A stretch of DNA of 64,000 nucleotides from Lachnospiraceae bacterium (GCA_902363825.1 CABJBK010000001.1:327084-391083); one strand, 5' to 3'. Positions 52,078 through 61,751 are shown, counted from the stretch's first letter. The notes: generated by a model from the letters alone, not told the origin. A program made the numbers and translations.

Positions 52078-53022
52078 TTATGATTGCGGATAATATTTCC
52101 CCTGCCAGATATCTTTCTCGCGGAAGGTTCGCTGCAGCTGGTTTAAGACCCGCTTTTTGTCAGCACTCCAGAGAGGAGCAGCAAGCAGTTTTTTCGGGCC
52201 GTCACCGGTGAGCCGGTGTATGACGATATCCGGCGGCAGCAGCGCGACGCATTCTGTTACAAAATCACAATAGTCATCCAGGGTAAAGGTGTCAAACGGA
52301 TGGCTTTCGTAATAGGTATGAAGGTCTGTCCCTTTTAAAATATGCAAAAGCTGTAGTTTCATTCCAAAAACAGGAAGCGCGGCAGCATAAGAAACGGAAG
52401 CGCGCATCATCTCCTTTGTTTCGCCCGGAAGACCAAGGATCAGATGAACAATGACTTTGATGCCACGCTTGTGCAGTTCGGTGACAGCACGGTCAAAATC
52501 TGACAGCGCAAAACCGCTGCGGATAAACGCAAGCGTTTCCGGATGGATCGTCTGAAGTCCGAGCTCGATCCAGACCGGTTTGATCTGGTTTAATTCCAGG
52601 AGCAGATCAAGGACTTCATCGGAGAGACAGTCCGGCCTTGTCGCGATCGACAGGATGGCAACATCGGGATTTTCGATCGCTTCCATAAAAATACGCCGCA
52701 GATAGGAGACCGGTGCATAGGTATTTGTAAAAGCCTGAAAATACGCAATGTAATGTGTACAGGATGTTTTGCCGGCGATCCGTTCCCGTGCCTCTGTAAG
52801 CTGTGCGGAAACAGTAAGGGAGGAGGAAGCGGCAAAATCACCGCTGCCTCCCTCGCTGCAGAAAATACAGCCGCGTGTACCAAGCGTTCCGTCACGGTTC
52901 GGGCAGGTCATACCGCCGTTTAAGGAGAGCTTGTACATTTTTTCGCCGTAGGTATGTTTTAAATAAGCATCCAGCGAATAATATCTTTTTCCGTTCCAGA
53001 AATCGGGAAAACTGGCGGTCAT
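52078..53022 (-). CDS. TIGR01212 family radical SAM protein (YhcC/YtqA-like)
   Basis: A 314-residue radical SAM protein. Unlike the usual CxxxCxxC, the cluster cysteines are in the family pattern TCPNRDGTLGTRGCIFCS. GLQTIHPETLAFIRSG and HLILGLPGETKEMM are conserved in this group. The function is unsettled; Elp3-like similarity has suggested RNA modification. It lies 1 nt after the malic enzyme stop, so it is cotranscribed with it. Confidence 0.9.
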   Translation of the reverse strand: MTASFPDFWNGKRYYSLDAYLKHTYGEKMYKLSLNGGMTCPNRDGTLGTRGCIFCSEGGSGDFAASSSLTVSAQLTEARERIAGKTSCTHYIAYFQAFTNTYAPVSYLRRIFMEAIENPDVAILSIATRPDCLSDEVLDLLLELNQIKPVWIELGLQTIHPETLAFIRSGFALSDFDRAVTELHKRGIKVIVHLILGLPGETKEMMRASVSYAAALPVFGMKLQLLHILKGTDLHTYYESHPFDTFTLDDYCDFVTECVALLPPDIVIHRLTGDGPKKLLAAPLWSADKKRVLNQLQRTFREKDIWQGKYYPQS

Positions 53023-53023
53023 C

Positions 53024-54178
53024 TTATGCTCTGATATGAGATTTGACTGCCTGGCTTACCACTTCGGCAACGCGCGGATCAAATGCTTCCGGCATGATAA
53101 ATTCGTCGCATAATTCTTCGTCGGAAACAAGACCTGCGATCGCTTCCGCAGCAGCCAGTTTCATTTCTTCCGTGATCTGTTTTGCGTGTCCTTCCAGAGC
53201 GCCGCGGAAAATACCAGGGAAGGCAACGACGTTGTTGACCTGATTCGGGAAATCACTGCGTCCGGTACCGACGACACGGGCTCCGGCTGCTCTTGCGACA
53301 TCCGGCATGATCTCAGGAACCGGATTTGCCATGGCAAAGAGGATGGCATCGGAATTCATGGAAGATACCATTTCCGGCGATACGATGTTCGGAGCGGAGA
53401 CACCGACAAAGATATCAGCGCCTTTTAAGGCATCGGCGAGAGTTCCGGCTGCATGGGAAAGATTGGTCACTTTGGTCATTTCTTTCTGCATCCAGTTGAG
53501 ATCCGGATAGTCCGGTCCGATGATGCCCAGACGGTCGCACATGGTCACATCCTTGAAACCGTAAGTGAGGAGCAGCTTGGTGATCGCGACTCCGGCAGAA
53601 CCGGCTCCGTTTACAACGACCTTACAGTCCTCTTTCTTCTTTCCGGTCACACGCAGACCATTGATGATACCGGCGAGGACAACGATGGCGGTTCCGTGCT
53701 GGTCATCATGAAATACGGGAATGTCAAGCATTTCATTTAATCTGGTCTCAATCTCGAAACAGCGCGGAGCGGAGATGTCCTCTAAGTTGATGCCGCCGAA
53801 TGCCGGCGCGATATTTTTTACGGCAGTGATGATCTCCTCGGTATCCTGGGTGTCCAGACAGATCGGGACAGCGTTCACATCACCGAACTCTTTAAAAAGT
53901 ACGCATTTTCCTTCCATAACAGGCATGGCAGCGTAAGGTCCGATGTTTCCGAGACCCAGAACAGCGCTTCCGTCGGATACTACGGCAACGGTGTTTGCCT
54001 TCATGGTATAGGTATAAGCGGCAGACGGATCTTCGGCGATCACTTTACATGGTTCCGCAACACCGGGGGTGTAGGCGATCGCAAGGTCTTCTCTGGTCTT
54101 TACCGGGGTCTTGGATACGGTTTCCAGTTTTCCGTTCCATTTTCTGTGCATTTCGAGTGCTTTTTCTTTGTTATCCAT
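53024..54178 (-). CDS. NAD(P)-dependent malic enzyme
   Basis: Oxidatively decarboxylates malate to pyruvate. The short bacterial form (384 residues) starts DNKEKALEMHRKWNGKLE. It carries AYTPGVAEPCK, the catalytic Lys region in MEGKCVLFKEFG, HDDQHGTAIVVLAG and the Rossmann motif VVNGAGSAG. GAGCCTGAAG lies upstream of ATG. It heads a leftward three-gene unit with the radical SAM and DUF4364 genes. Cofactor preference cannot be judged by eye. Confidence 0.94.
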   Translation of the reverse strand: MDNKEKALEMHRKWNGKLETVSKTPVKTREDLAIAYTPGVAEPCKVIAEDPSAAYTYTMKANTVAVVSDGSAVLGLGNIGPYAAMPVMEGKCVLFKEFGDVNAVPICLDTQDTEEIITAVKNIAPAFGGINLEDISAPRCFEIETRLNEMLDIPVFHDDQHGTAIVVLAGIINGLRVTGKKKEDCKVVVNGAGSAGVAITKLLLTYGFKDVTMCDRLGIIGPDYPDLNWMQKEMTKVTNLSHAAGTLADALKGADIFVGVSAPNIVSPEMVSSMNSDAILFAMANPVPEIMPDVARAAGARVVGTGRSDFPNQVNNVVAFPGIFRGALEGHAKQITEEMKLAAAEAIAGLVSDEELCDEFIMPEAFDPRVAEVVSQAVKSHIRA

Positions 54179-54334
54179 AACTTCAGGCTCCTTTATGTAT
54201 TTGATAGGTAACTTTTAAATTTGTAACAATGTCTTCATATTTAATATGTAACTTTGTATGCAATAAAATTATCATATCATTAAGAAAATAACAAATCAAG
54301 AAAAATAAGGCTTTCTATTTAGACAGGAAAGTTG

Positions 54335-54340
54335 TATAAT
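54335..54340 (+). promoter_or_regulatory. -10 box of rho
   Basis: TATAAT, with a weak TTTCTA 17 bp upstream (54312-54317), lies about 75 nt before the rho start. Confidence 0.45.
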
Positions 54341-54414
54341 AAAAACTATCAAATCTTAGAGAACATCTTTTTTGAATCCCATATATACCATGAAACGAAA
54401 AAAGGAGATAGAGA

Positions 54415-55746
54415 ATGAGAGAAAAATATGAAAGCCTGTCGGCTGTTGTTTTGCGTGACCTCGCAAAGTCAAGAGGCCTGAAAAATCTGTCCGGACTCAA
54501 GAAAGCGGAGCTCGTGGAACTCATGCTGGCAGAGGATGAGAGAGTAGAAGCGCAGAAGGCAAAAGAGGAAAAGCAGACAAGCGGACGTGAAAATGGACGG
54601 GACGATACAAAAGAACTCGACAGTGGAGTAAAAGCACATGGAATCTTAGAGGTTATGCCGGACGGCTATGGATTTATCCGGTGTGAGAATTATCTCCCGG
54701 GAGAAAACGATGTCTATGTGTCTCCGTCTCAGATCCGCAAATTTAACTTAAAGACCGGCGACATCATTGCCGGAAATACCAGGATCAAGACGCAGGGAGA
54801 AAAGTTCAGCGCGCTGCTTTACATCACTTCGATCAATGACTTACATCCGTCCGAAGCGATGAAGAGAAAGAATTTTGAAGACCTGACACCGGTATTCCCG
54901 AATGAGCGCCTGCGCCTGGAAACACCGGGAGGCAGTGTGGCGATGCGTATCACGGATCTGGTTTCCCCGATCGGAAAAGGACAGCGAGGCATGATCGTTT
55001 CCCCGCCAAAGGCAGGAAAGACGACGCTGTTAAAAGAAGTGGCGAAATCGATCGTGCGCAATAACCCGGATATGCATGTGATCATCCTTCTGATCGATGA
55101 GAGACCGGAGGAGGTTACGGATATCAAGGAAGCGATCGAAGGGAAGAATGTGGAAGTTATCTATTCTACCTTTGACGAACTTCCGGAACATCACAAACGT
55201 GTTTCCGAGATGGTCATTGAAAGGGCAAAACGTCTTGTGGAGCATAAAAAAGATGTTATGATCTTATTAGACAGCATTACAAGACTTGCGAGAGCCTACA
55301 ACCTTACGGTTCCGCCAAGCGGACGTACGCTTTCCGGCGGTCTTGACCCGGCGGCACTGCATATGCCAAAGCGTTTCTTCGGCGCGGCGCGAAATATGCG
55401 GGAGGGCGGAAGTCTTACGATCCTCGCGACGGCGCTTGTGGATACCGGAAGCAAGATGGATGATGTGGTATACGAAGAATTTAAGGGAACCGGTAACATG
55501 GAACTTGTTTTAGACCGCAAGCTCTCGGAAAAACGTGTGTTCCCGGCGATCGATATCACAAAATCCGGTACGAGACGGGAGGATCTGCTGCTTGACCGTG
55601 AAGAGCAGGAAGCAGTCTATATCATGCGGAAAGCGATCAACGGAATGCGCACCGATGAGGCGGTGGAAAGCATCTTAAATATGTTTGTCCGTACCAAGAA
55701 TAACAGGGAATATGTGCAGATGGTAAAGAAAACGAAAATTATATAA
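54415..55746 (+). CDS. rho: Transcription termination factor Rho
   Basis: A hexameric RNA helicase that ends transcription. The 443-residue protein has the Rho N-terminal domain (about 5-45), a short charged insert and the RNA-binding cold-shock domain ([21 protein letters not shown], about 75-140). The ATPase core has Walker [14 protein letters not shown], the [11 protein letters not shown] motif and [13 protein letters not shown]. An AAAAGGAGATAGAGA leader precedes the ATG. rpmE follows with its own promoter. Confidence 0.96.
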   Translation: MREKYESLSAVVLRDLAKSRGLKNLSGLKKAELVELMLAEDERVEAQKAKEEKQTSGRENGRDDTKELDSGVKAHGILEVMPDGYGFIRCENYLPGENDVYVSPSQIRKFNLKTGDIIAGNTRIKTQGEKFSALLYITSINDLHPSEAMKRKNFEDLTPVFPNERLRLETPGGSVAMRITDLVSPIGKGQRGMIVSPPKAGKTTLLKEVAKSIVRNNPDMHVIILLIDERPEEVTDIKEAIEGKNVEVIYSTFDELPEHHKRVSEMVIERAKRLVEHKKDVMILLDSITRLARAYNLTVPPSGRTLSGGLDPAALHMPKRFFGAARNMREGGSLTILATALVDTGSKMDDVVYEEFKGTGNMELVLDRKLSEKRVFPAIDITKSGTRREDLLLDREEQEAVYIMRKAINGMRTDEAVESILNMFVRTKNNREYVQMVKKTKII

Positions 55747-55752
55747 AAATAC

Positions 55753-55781
55753 TTGCATAATAAAAAATCCTGTGATACAAT
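55753..55781 (+). promoter_or_regulatory. Promoter of rpmE
   Basis: TTGCAT (55753-55758) and TACAAT (55776-55781) are 17 bp apart, right after rho. Confidence 0.65.
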
Positions 55782-55824
55782 AATAAAGCTGTTTATCGGA
55801 AAGTAAAATGAAGAGGTGAAAATC

Positions 55825-56025
55825 ATGAGAGAAGGAATACATCCGGATTATTATCAGGCAACTGTTACATGTAACTGTGGAAATACATTCGTTACAGGTT
55901 CTACCAAACAGGAACTTCACGTTGAAATTTGCTCCAAATGCCATCCTTTCTATACAGGGCAGCAGAAAGCAAATCAGGCGCGTGGACGTATTGAGCAGTT
56001 CAATAAGAAATACGGCATGAAATAA
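55825..56025 (+). CDS. rpmE: Ribosomal protein bL31 (zinc-binding form)
   Basis: The 66-residue large-subunit protein begins [20 protein letters not shown] and has [12 protein letters not shown]. Four cysteines (CxC and CxxC) identify the zinc-containing type. ATG at 55825 follows GAGGTGAAAATC; a GTG three codons earlier is part of that ribosome site. rho-rpmE order is conserved in Firmicutes. A terminator follows. Confidence 0.95.
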   Translation: MREGIHPDYYQATVTCNCGNTFVTGSTKQELHVEICSKCHPFYTGQQKANQARGRIEQFNKKYGMK

Positions 56026-56045
56026 GTAACAGATTGTGGAAAGAT

Positions 56046-56079
56046 AAGGTTGAGGTTGTGAAATCTCAACCTTTTTTTG
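56046..56079 (+). terminator. Terminator after rpmE
   Basis: AAGGTTGAG (56046-56054) and CTCAACCTT (56065-56073) form a 9-bp stem followed by a T run. Confidence 0.85.
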
Positions 56080-56105
56080 AGACAAGCAATGAAAAGGAGC
56101 GGTTC

Positions 56106-57053
56106 ATGCGATATTCAGGAATCGGCGGGCAGGCAGTCATGGAAGGTGTCATGATGAAAAACCAGGACCGCTATGCGGTTGCTGTCCGAAAACCGGATGG
56201 GGAGATCTGTGCGCAGACATTTGACTATCCGGGTCTGGTAAAAAATAAGACGTTAAAAAATGCACCGGTGATTCGCGGTGTACTTAATTTTATAGATTCC
56301 CTGGTACTGGGAATGCGCAGTCTGACATACTCGGCATCTTTTTTCGAGGAAGAAGATAAAAAAAAGAAGGAAGAAGATCCGGCGAAGGCCGAAAAGAAAG
56401 AAAAAAGAGAAATGGGGATCACGGTAGCGTTCTCTGTCATCGTGGCAGTCGCGGTATTTATGGTGTTACCCTATTATCTTTCGCTGGTCTTTCGCCGTTT
56501 TGTGGCATCACAGACGGTACTTTCGCTGATCGAGGGTGTGATCCGGCTTGCGATCTTCATCGGTTATATCCTGTTAATTTCCTGTATGGAGGATATTAAG
56601 CGGGTGTTTATGTATCACGGCGCGGAGCATAAATGTATCAACTGTATCGAGCATGGGATGGAACTTACCGTGGAAAATGTGCGAAAAAGTTCCAGACAGC
56701 ATAAGCGCTGCGGAACCAGTTTCTTACTGTTTGTCATGATCGTCAGTATTATCTTTTTTGCGTTTATCCGTGTGGATTCCCCGGTACTTCGTCTGGTTTT
56801 AAGACTTGCGCTGATCCCGGTGATCGCAGGCGTATCCTATGAGCTGATACGTCTTGCCGGCAGGAGCGACAATGAATTTGTGAATCTGATCAGCAAGCCG
56901 GGGTTGATGCTCCAGGGGCTTACGACCAGAGAGCCGGACGATGCGATGATCGAAGTCGGCATTGCGTCGGTGGAGGCGATCTTTGACTGGAGAGCATATC
57001 TCGCGGAAGAATTTGCGTGGACGGATACAGAAAATAAGAAGGGGCAGGTATGA
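56106..57053 (+). CDS. DUF1385 family membrane protein (YqhQ-like)
   Basis: A 315-residue protein with the DUF1385 hallmark start (YSGIGGQAVMEGVMMKN) and YHGAEHKCINCIEHG in the middle. A charged Lys/Glu insert is at about 82-102. About four hydrophobic segments (107-128, 140-165, 208-230 and 235-255) suggest membrane association. AAAGGAG precedes ATG at 56106; the frame extends 24 codons upstream through the rpmE terminator. It overlaps prmC by 4 nt (ATGA). The conserved DUF1385-prmC-prfA linkage is known, but its function is not. Confidence 0.88.
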   Translation: MRYSGIGGQAVMEGVMMKNQDRYAVAVRKPDGEICAQTFDYPGLVKNKTLKNAPVIRGVLNFIDSLVLGMRSLTYSASFFEEEDKKKKEEDPAKAEKKEKREMGITVAFSVIVAVAVFMVLPYYLSLVFRRFVASQTVLSLIEGVIRLAIFIGYILLISCMEDIKRVFMYHGAEHKCINCIEHGMELTVENVRKSSRQHKRCGTSFLLFVMIVSIIFFAFIRVDSPVLRLVLRLALIPVIAGVSYELIRLAGRSDNEFVNLISKPGLMLQGLTTREPDDAMIEVGIASVEAIFDWRAYLAEEFAWTDTENKKGQV

Positions 57054-57889
57054 CATATCGCGAAGCAATCGAGACCGGAACCAGGATATTACAAAAAGAA
57101 AATATTGCGGATGCAAAGATAGATGCATGGTATCTGCTTCAGATGGCATGCAAGATCGACCGGAATTTTTATTATCTGCATGAAGAGGATGAGCTGACGG
57201 CAGAACAGCAGAGTGAATATGAGAGCACGGTTCATAAGCGCGCGGAGCATGTGCCGTTACAGTACATCATCGGAGAGCAGGAATTTATGGGACTGAAATT
57301 TAAGGTCAATTCCAATGTGCTGATCCCGAGGCAGGACACGGAGACACTGGTGGAAGAAGCACTGCGTGTCGCAAAGCCGGGGATGCGGGTGCTCGATCTG
57401 TGTACCGGAAGCGGATGTATTATCATCAGTCTGGCAAAAAATGTTGCGGATATTTCATGCACGGGAAGCGATATTTCAAAGCAGGCGCTTCTTGTGGCAA
57501 AAGAAAACGCGAAAGCCAATGAAGTTGAAGTGGAATGGGAGCGCAGTGACCTGTTTGAAAATATTTCCGGCACATTTGATCTGATCGTTTCCAATCCGCC
57601 TTATATTCCTACGGGTGAGATACCGGGGCTGATGCCGGAGGTACGGGATTTTGAGCCGGTGGATGCACTGGATGGAAAAGAGGATGGACTTTATTTTTAT
57701 CGTATCATCACAGAAAAAAGTCCGGAGTATCTGACTTCGGACGGCTATTTATATTTTGAGATCGGTTATGACCAGGGAGAGGCGGTTTCCGCCATGATGC
57801 GTCAGTGTGGATATACGCAGGTGGAAGTGATCAAAGATCTTGCGGGAAATGACCGTGTTGTAAAAGGAAGGAAAAAAGAGCATGTTTGA
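57050..57889 (+). CDS. prmC: Peptide chain release factor N5-glutamine methyltransferase
   Basis: Methylates the GGQ glutamine of release factors. The 279-residue protein has an N-terminal helical domain (about 1-85) and a Rossmann SAM site ([16 protein letters not shown]). The substrate-binding motif [10 protein letters not shown] is also present. Its ATG overlaps the upstream stop, and its end overlaps prfA, its substrate gene, by 8 nt. Confidence 0.95.
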   Translation: MTYREAIETGTRILQKENIADAKIDAWYLLQMACKIDRNFYYLHEEDELTAEQQSEYESTVHKRAEHVPLQYIIGEQEFMGLKFKVNSNVLIPRQDTETLVEEALRVAKPGMRVLDLCTGSGCIIISLAKNVADISCTGSDISKQALLVAKENAKANEVEVEWERSDLFENISGTFDLIVSNPPYIPTGEIPGLMPEVRDFEPVDALDGKEDGLYFYRIITEKSPEYLTSDGYLYFEIGYDQGEAVSAMMRQCGYTQVEVIKDLAGNDRVVKGRKKEHV

Positions 57890-58955
57890 TAAATTAGAAG
57901 ATACCGTGGCGCGCTATGAAGAATTGATGAATGAACTGAGCGAACCGGATGTCGCAAATGATCCGAATCGTTTCAAGCGCCTGATGAAGGAGCAGAGCGA
58001 TCTGACTCCGTTAGTGGAAACTTACCGCGAATATAAGCAGAATAAGCAAAACATTGAGGAGTCCCTGGAGCTGCTCAAGGAGGAGAGCGATGAGGAAATG
58101 CGTGAGCTCGCGAAGGAAGAGCTGAACGAGTCCCGCGCAAAAGTAGAAGAACTCGAGGAAAAATTAAAGATCCTGTTACTGCCGAAGGACCCGAATGATG
58201 ATAAGAACGTTATCGTTGAGATCCGTGCCGGCGCAGGCGGAGACGAGGCGGCACTTTTCGCGGCAGAGATTTATCGTATGTATATGCATTATGCGGAGAG
58301 CAAACGCTGGAAAGTCGAAACACTTGAGTGCGAGGAGATCGGAATCGGCGGAATGAAAAAGGTGAACTTTATGATCACCGGTCAGGGCGCTTATTCCGTG
58401 ATGAAATATGAATCCGGTGTACATCGTGTACAGCGTATCCCGGAGACAGAATCCGGCGGACGTATCCACACATCCACGATCAGTGTCGCAGTGATGCCGG
58501 AGGCGGAAGAATTTGATGTGGAGATCGAGGACAAGGATATCCGTATCGATGTTATGCGTGCTTCCGGAAACGGTGGTCAGTGTGTCAACACAACCGATTC
58601 TGCGGTACGACTGACACATTATCCGACCGGAATCGTGATCTACAGCCAGACAGAGAAATCACAGATCCAGAATAAAGCGAAAGCGTTTGCACTTCTTAGA
58701 GCAAAGCTTTATGATATGGAATTACAGAAACGTCAGGATGCAGAGGCGGCCGACCGGCGCAGCCAGATCGGAACCGGAGACCGCTCCGAGAAGATCCGTA
58801 CCTATAACTTCCCGCAGGGACGTGTGACTGACCACAGAATCGGTCTGACCCTGTATAAGTTGGATAAGATCATGAACGGAGATATCCAGGAGATCATTGA
58901 CGCATGTATCGCGGCTGACCAGGCGAAGAAACTGGCGAATATGAATGAAGAATAA
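57882..58955 (+). CDS. prfA: Peptide chain release factor 1
   Basis: Recognises UAA and UAG stop codons. The 357-residue protein has the codon-recognition PxT motif ([17 protein letters not shown]) and the catalytic GGQ in [32 protein letters not shown] precedes them. GGAAGGAAAAAAGAGC lies before the ATG. It ends the operon; a terminator follows at 59028. This is the last gene before the AT-rich island. Confidence 0.96.
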   Translation: MFDKLEDTVARYEELMNELSEPDVANDPNRFKRLMKEQSDLTPLVETYREYKQNKQNIEESLELLKEESDEEMRELAKEELNESRAKVEELEEKLKILLLPKDPNDDKNVIVEIRAGAGGDEAALFAAEIYRMYMHYAESKRWKVETLECEEIGIGGMKKVNFMITGQGAYSVMKYESGVHRVQRIPETESGGRIHTSTISVAVMPEAEEFDVEIEDKDIRIDVMRASGNGGQCVNTTDSAVRLTHYPTGIVIYSQTEKSQIQNKAKAFALLRAKLYDMELQKRQDAEAADRRSQIGTGDRSEKIRTYNFPQGRVTDHRIGLTLYKLDKIMNGDIQEIIDACIAADQAKKLANMNEE

Positions 58956-59027
58956 GCAGGAGATTTGGATTTCTACTGGATTTTTGAAAAATATTTGTAT
59001 ACATGAATGAAATAAAATGGTGAAAAA

Positions 59028-59063
59028 AACGGTCTTTGACGCATGTCAGAAGGCCGTTTTTTT
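59028..59063 (+). terminator. Terminator of the prmC-prfA operon
   Basis: AACGGTCTTTGAC (59028-59040) pairs imperfectly with GTCAGAAGGCCGTT (59045-59058), GCAT loop, then a T run. The AT-rich 59064-59200 stretch after it shows no gene. Confidence 0.8.
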
Positions 59064-59202
59064 GGACTCAAAAGGCCATATATAGTGTATCCATTGAGTT
59101 GATTTCGTTAGAGCACTTTTCTACAGTAGAATAAGTATGTATGATTCTGTCGTCGGTTAAGAAGGTTTTGGTTGAAGTATTGAAACAGGAATCAACAATT
59201 TA

Positions 59203-59211
59203 TGATATAAT
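59203..59211 (+). promoter_or_regulatory. Extended -10 promoter of the RiPP island regulator
   Basis: TGATATAAT (59203-59211) is a consensus extended -10 about 35 nt before the regulator start; TTGAAA at 59180 is 20 bp away and may contribute. Confidence 0.6.
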
Positions 59212-59245
59212 TAATTTTAAGAAATGAAGGAGAGGGAGTTTGAGT

Positions 59246-59935
59246 ATGAAGAATATTTTGATTGTAGAGGATTCTCAGGAAATTATAGATTTAATAAAAA
59301 TATACCTGGAGCAGGAAGAATATTCTATTTATGAGGCATGTGATGGAGAATCAGCTATTAATATTTTTGAGAAAGAAGAAATTCATTTAGTAGTTTTGGA
59401 CATTATGCTTCCGAAGTTAAATGGATATGAGGTCATTAAAAGACTAAGAAAGAGGAGTAATGTACCGGTTATTATTTTATCTGCTAAAAACCAGGATGCG
59501 GATAAAATTTTGGGATTGAATTTGGGAGCAGATGATTATTTAGCCAAACCGTTTAATCCATTGGAACTGGTTGCGAGAATTAACGCTCAAATGAGACGTT
59601 TTTATGATTTTGGCGGCTCAAAGGAAAAGCAAGATGAAAAAGTTATTATCGGAGATTTGATGCTGGATCAACGTGAATGTAAACTTTATAAAAAGGATAA
59701 GGAAATTGATTTGACGTATATGGAATACAAACTATTAAAACTTTTTATGACTGAGCCGGGCAGAGTATTCACAAAAGCACAAATTTTTGAGCTGGTATGG
59801 GAAAGTGAGTATTATTACACAGATAATACAGTGGTAGTCTATATTAGTAAGTTGCGTGATAAAATAGAAGATGATTCCAAGAATCCACAAATGATAAAAA
59901 CTGTAAGAGGATTGGGGTATCGGTTTGAAAAATAG
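59246..59935 (+). CDS. OmpR-family response regulator of the RiPP island
   Basis: A 229-residue regulator beginning MKNILIVEDSQE. The phosphoacceptor aspartate is in LVVLDIMLPKLNGYEV, the KPFNPLELVARI lysine follows, and the winged helix ends in VRGLGYRFEK. ATG at 59246 follows AAGGAGAGGGAG; the in-frame TTG at 59240 is too close to that site. Its kinase overlaps by 11 nt. It is the first gene of the AT-rich island, just upstream of two precursor-peptide genes, so it probably controls their production. Direct repeats at 61436-61470 are a candidate binding site. Confidence 0.9.
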   Translation: MKNILIVEDSQEIIDLIKIYLEQEEYSIYEACDGESAINIFEKEEIHLVVLDIMLPKLNGYEVIKRLRKRSNVPVIILSAKNQDADKILGLNLGADDYLAKPFNPLELVARINAQMRRFYDFGGSKEKQDEKVIIGDLMLDQRECKLYKKDKEIDLTYMEYKLLKLFMTEPGRVFTKAQIFELVWESEYYYTDNTVVVYISKLRDKIEDDSKNPQMIKTVRGLGYRFEK

Positions 59936-61319
59936 AAGAAAAAATATTAGTAAATTCCTTAAAACAAATTTTATTTTATTCTCTTTGATTATACTTGTTG
60001 TTTTTTTGTGCGCGAACTTTTTTATTCAGATGATGGGCGATAAGTATTTATTAACAGAGGCGCAGCATTATTTTGCAGATACTTTGATATCTGAAGAATA
60101 TTCAAGCATAGATACAAATTATATTCGCAGTATTGAAGGGTGGCTGAGTATACTTGATGATGACTTACATGTCATATATACAACGAATGACGAAGAAGTA
60201 GGAGCATACACGCAACAACAACTAATTGAACTTACAAAAGGTGAATTACTTAGGAATGATGAAAAGGTTTATGCCAGTATGAAGTACTTCACGGATGAGA
60301 AGGGTGAAGAACGATTGGGGATTGTATGCATACCTGCAAAATATGTACAAGTAACGGTGACTATCACCAATATGAAGTACGGTATTAGAAACATACTGCT
60401 TATATATATAGGAGGGATGTTGGTTATCATAGCCGGATATATACTTGCGGTTTGGGGACTATCTTGTTACATGAAAAAAGAATTAACGAATCCTATTTAT
60501 ATGTTAATAAATGCATTCAACGAAATTAGTACTGGTAATTATTCGGTAAGGGTTGATTTTGATACTGTTACAGAGTTTGTTGAAATAAGAGATTCATTTA
60601 ATAGTATGGTTAAAAGATTATTTGATATGGAAGAAGAAAAAAGAGTTTCATATCAACAACGGCAGCAGTTACTTACAGATATCGGACATGATTTAAAAAC
60701 ACCTACTACTATTATCCAAGGATATTCTTCAGTGGTATTAGAGGGGCGGGTAACAGAGGAGCATAAAGAAAAATGCATGCGGATTATCAACGAAAATGCT
60801 ACTAATTTGGCAGAATTGATCGAACTGCTTTTAGATTATACAAGATTTGATTGTGCAGATTATAAACTAACATTAACAAATTATGATTTGGGAGAATTTT
60901 TAAGGCGGATTATTGCTGAGAAAATACTATTGTTTGAAGAACATCAAATTAATCTTGTAATTGATATACCGAATCGAAAGGTAGAAGCAGAAATTGATTT
61001 TAAGATATTAAAACGTGCGATTGTAAATTTATTAAATAATATAATACAGCACAATCCAACAGGAATAAATGCTTTGGTTTGTCTGACCGATCAGAAAAAA
61101 ATTATTATAGCCGATAGTGGAGAACTGATACCAGAAGAAATTAAGGATAAAATATTTGATCCTTTTGTTTGTGGAGATAAAGCCAGAAATCCAGAAAAAC
61201 ACAATAGTGGACTGGGACTGTCAATAACAAAAAAGATTGTAGAAATGCATAACGGGAGATTATATTTGGAACAAGGATGGAAAGAATATACTAAAGCATT
61301 TGTTATTGATTTATCATAG
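59925..61319 (+). CDS. Sensor histidine kinase of the RiPP island
   Basis: A 464-residue membrane kinase with helices at about 14-34 and 154-178 around an external sensor of about 120 residues. It then has HAMP, the H-box LLTDIGHDLKTPTTII, NLLNNIIQHN and the G-box NSGLGLSITKKI. It starts with TTG at 59925, overlapping the regulator by 11 nt, because no ATG precedes the first membrane helix. The external domain is large enough to sense a peptide or envelope stress directly. Stimulus unknown; self-sensing of the peptide product is a natural guess. Confidence 0.88.
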   Translation: MKNRRKNISKFLKTNFILFSLIILVVFLCANFFIQMMGDKYLLTEAQHYFADTLISEEYSSIDTNYIRSIEGWLSILDDDLHVIYTTNDEEVGAYTQQQLIELTKGELLRNDEKVYASMKYFTDEKGEERLGIVCIPAKYVQVTVTITNMKYGIRNILLIYIGGMLVIIAGYILAVWGLSCYMKKELTNPIYMLINAFNEISTGNYSVRVDFDTVTEFVEIRDSFNSMVKRLFDMEEEKRVSYQQRQQLLTDIGHDLKTPTTIIQGYSSVVLEGRVTEEHKEKCMRIINENATNLAELIELLLDYTRFDCADYKLTLTNYDLGEFLRRIIAEKILLFEEHQINLVIDIPNRKVEAEIDFKILKRAIVNLLNNIIQHNPTGINALVCLTDQKKIIIADSGELIPEEIKDKIFDPFVCGDKARNPEKHNSGLGLSITKKIVEMHNGRLYLEQGWKEYTKAFVIDLS

Positions 61320-61340
61320 AATATATAGTAAATATTAGGA

Positions 61341-61378
61341 AAAACATCTTTTTCGTTTTGGAGAAAGATGTTTTTTTA
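61341..61378 (+). terminator. Terminator between kinase and precursor genes
   Basis: AAACATCTTT (61342-61351) and AAAGATGTTT (61364-61373) form a 10-bp stem with a T run. It isolates the peptide genes from the two-component operon, so they need their own promoter. Confidence 0.8.
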
Positions 61379-61435
61379 TTTTATTCGCTTGTAATAGGGA
61401 AAAGAAAAGATTGGCTGATAAAAATTTATGTATTT

Positions 61436-61470
61436 TTAATATTTGGAAATCAAAATATTAACGTTTGGAA
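61436..61470 (+). promoter_or_regulatory. 22-bp-period direct repeat, candidate regulator site
   Basis: TTAATATTTGGAA (61436-61448) and TTAACGTTTGGAA (61458-61470) agree at 11 of 13 positions and begin 22 bp apart, two helical turns. -10-like TATCAT (61473) or TATCTC (61484) follow. OmpR-type regulators bind such tandem direct repeats upstream of promoters. Confidence 0.5.
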
Positions 61471-61511
61471 GATATCATAGGGGTATCTCAAAAAGAAAGG
61501 GGGAAAGGGAT

Positions 61512-61598
61512 ATGTTATTTAAGAGCAAAAAAGTATCAGCGCCGGGATGTGTTAGCGCTGGATTTTATGTTTGCGTAAGCTATGGAAAGAATTTTTAG
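61512..61598 (+). CDS. RiPP precursor peptide, copy 1 (28 residues)
   Basis: A tiny frame with a purine-rich ribosome site (AAAGGGGGAAAGGG). The peptide starts MLFKSKKV. A 12-residue leader ends at Gly12 and is followed by two octads of form CVSxGxxx (Cys13-Val20 and Cys21-Phe28). It is identical in protein sequence to copy 2 but differs at 10 codons, all synonymous. Adjacent radical SAM/SPASM and ABC genes make it a modified peptide precursor. No double-glycine leader is present. Product unknown. Confidence 0.85.
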   Translation: MLFKSKKVSAPGCVSAGFYVCVSYGKNF

Positions 61599-61632
61599 TT
61601 AGTATCAAAAAATGCGAGAGGAGGAGAAGGGG

Positions 61633-61719
61633 ATGTTATTCAAGAGTAAAAAGGTGTCGGCACCGGGATGTGTTAGTGCCGGATTTTACGTTTGCGTAAG
61701 CTATGGAAAGAACTTTTAA
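61633..61719 (+). CDS. RiPP precursor peptide, copy 2 (28 residues)
   Basis: Encodes exactly the same 28 residues as copy 1, ending in TAA instead of TAG. GAGGAGAAGGGG supplies an excellent ribosome site. The copies begin 121 bp apart. All differences between the two coding regions fall at third codon positions, so the protein sequence has been kept while DNA diverged. Two cysteines (13, 21), aromatic residues (Phe18, Tyr19, Tyr24, Phe28) and serines 15 and 23 are candidates for radical SAM cross-links. Confidence 0.87.
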   Translation: MLFKSKKVSAPGCVSAGFYVCVSYGKNF

Positions 61720-61751
61720 TAAAGTATATGTGAAGCGTACATGAAACATGA

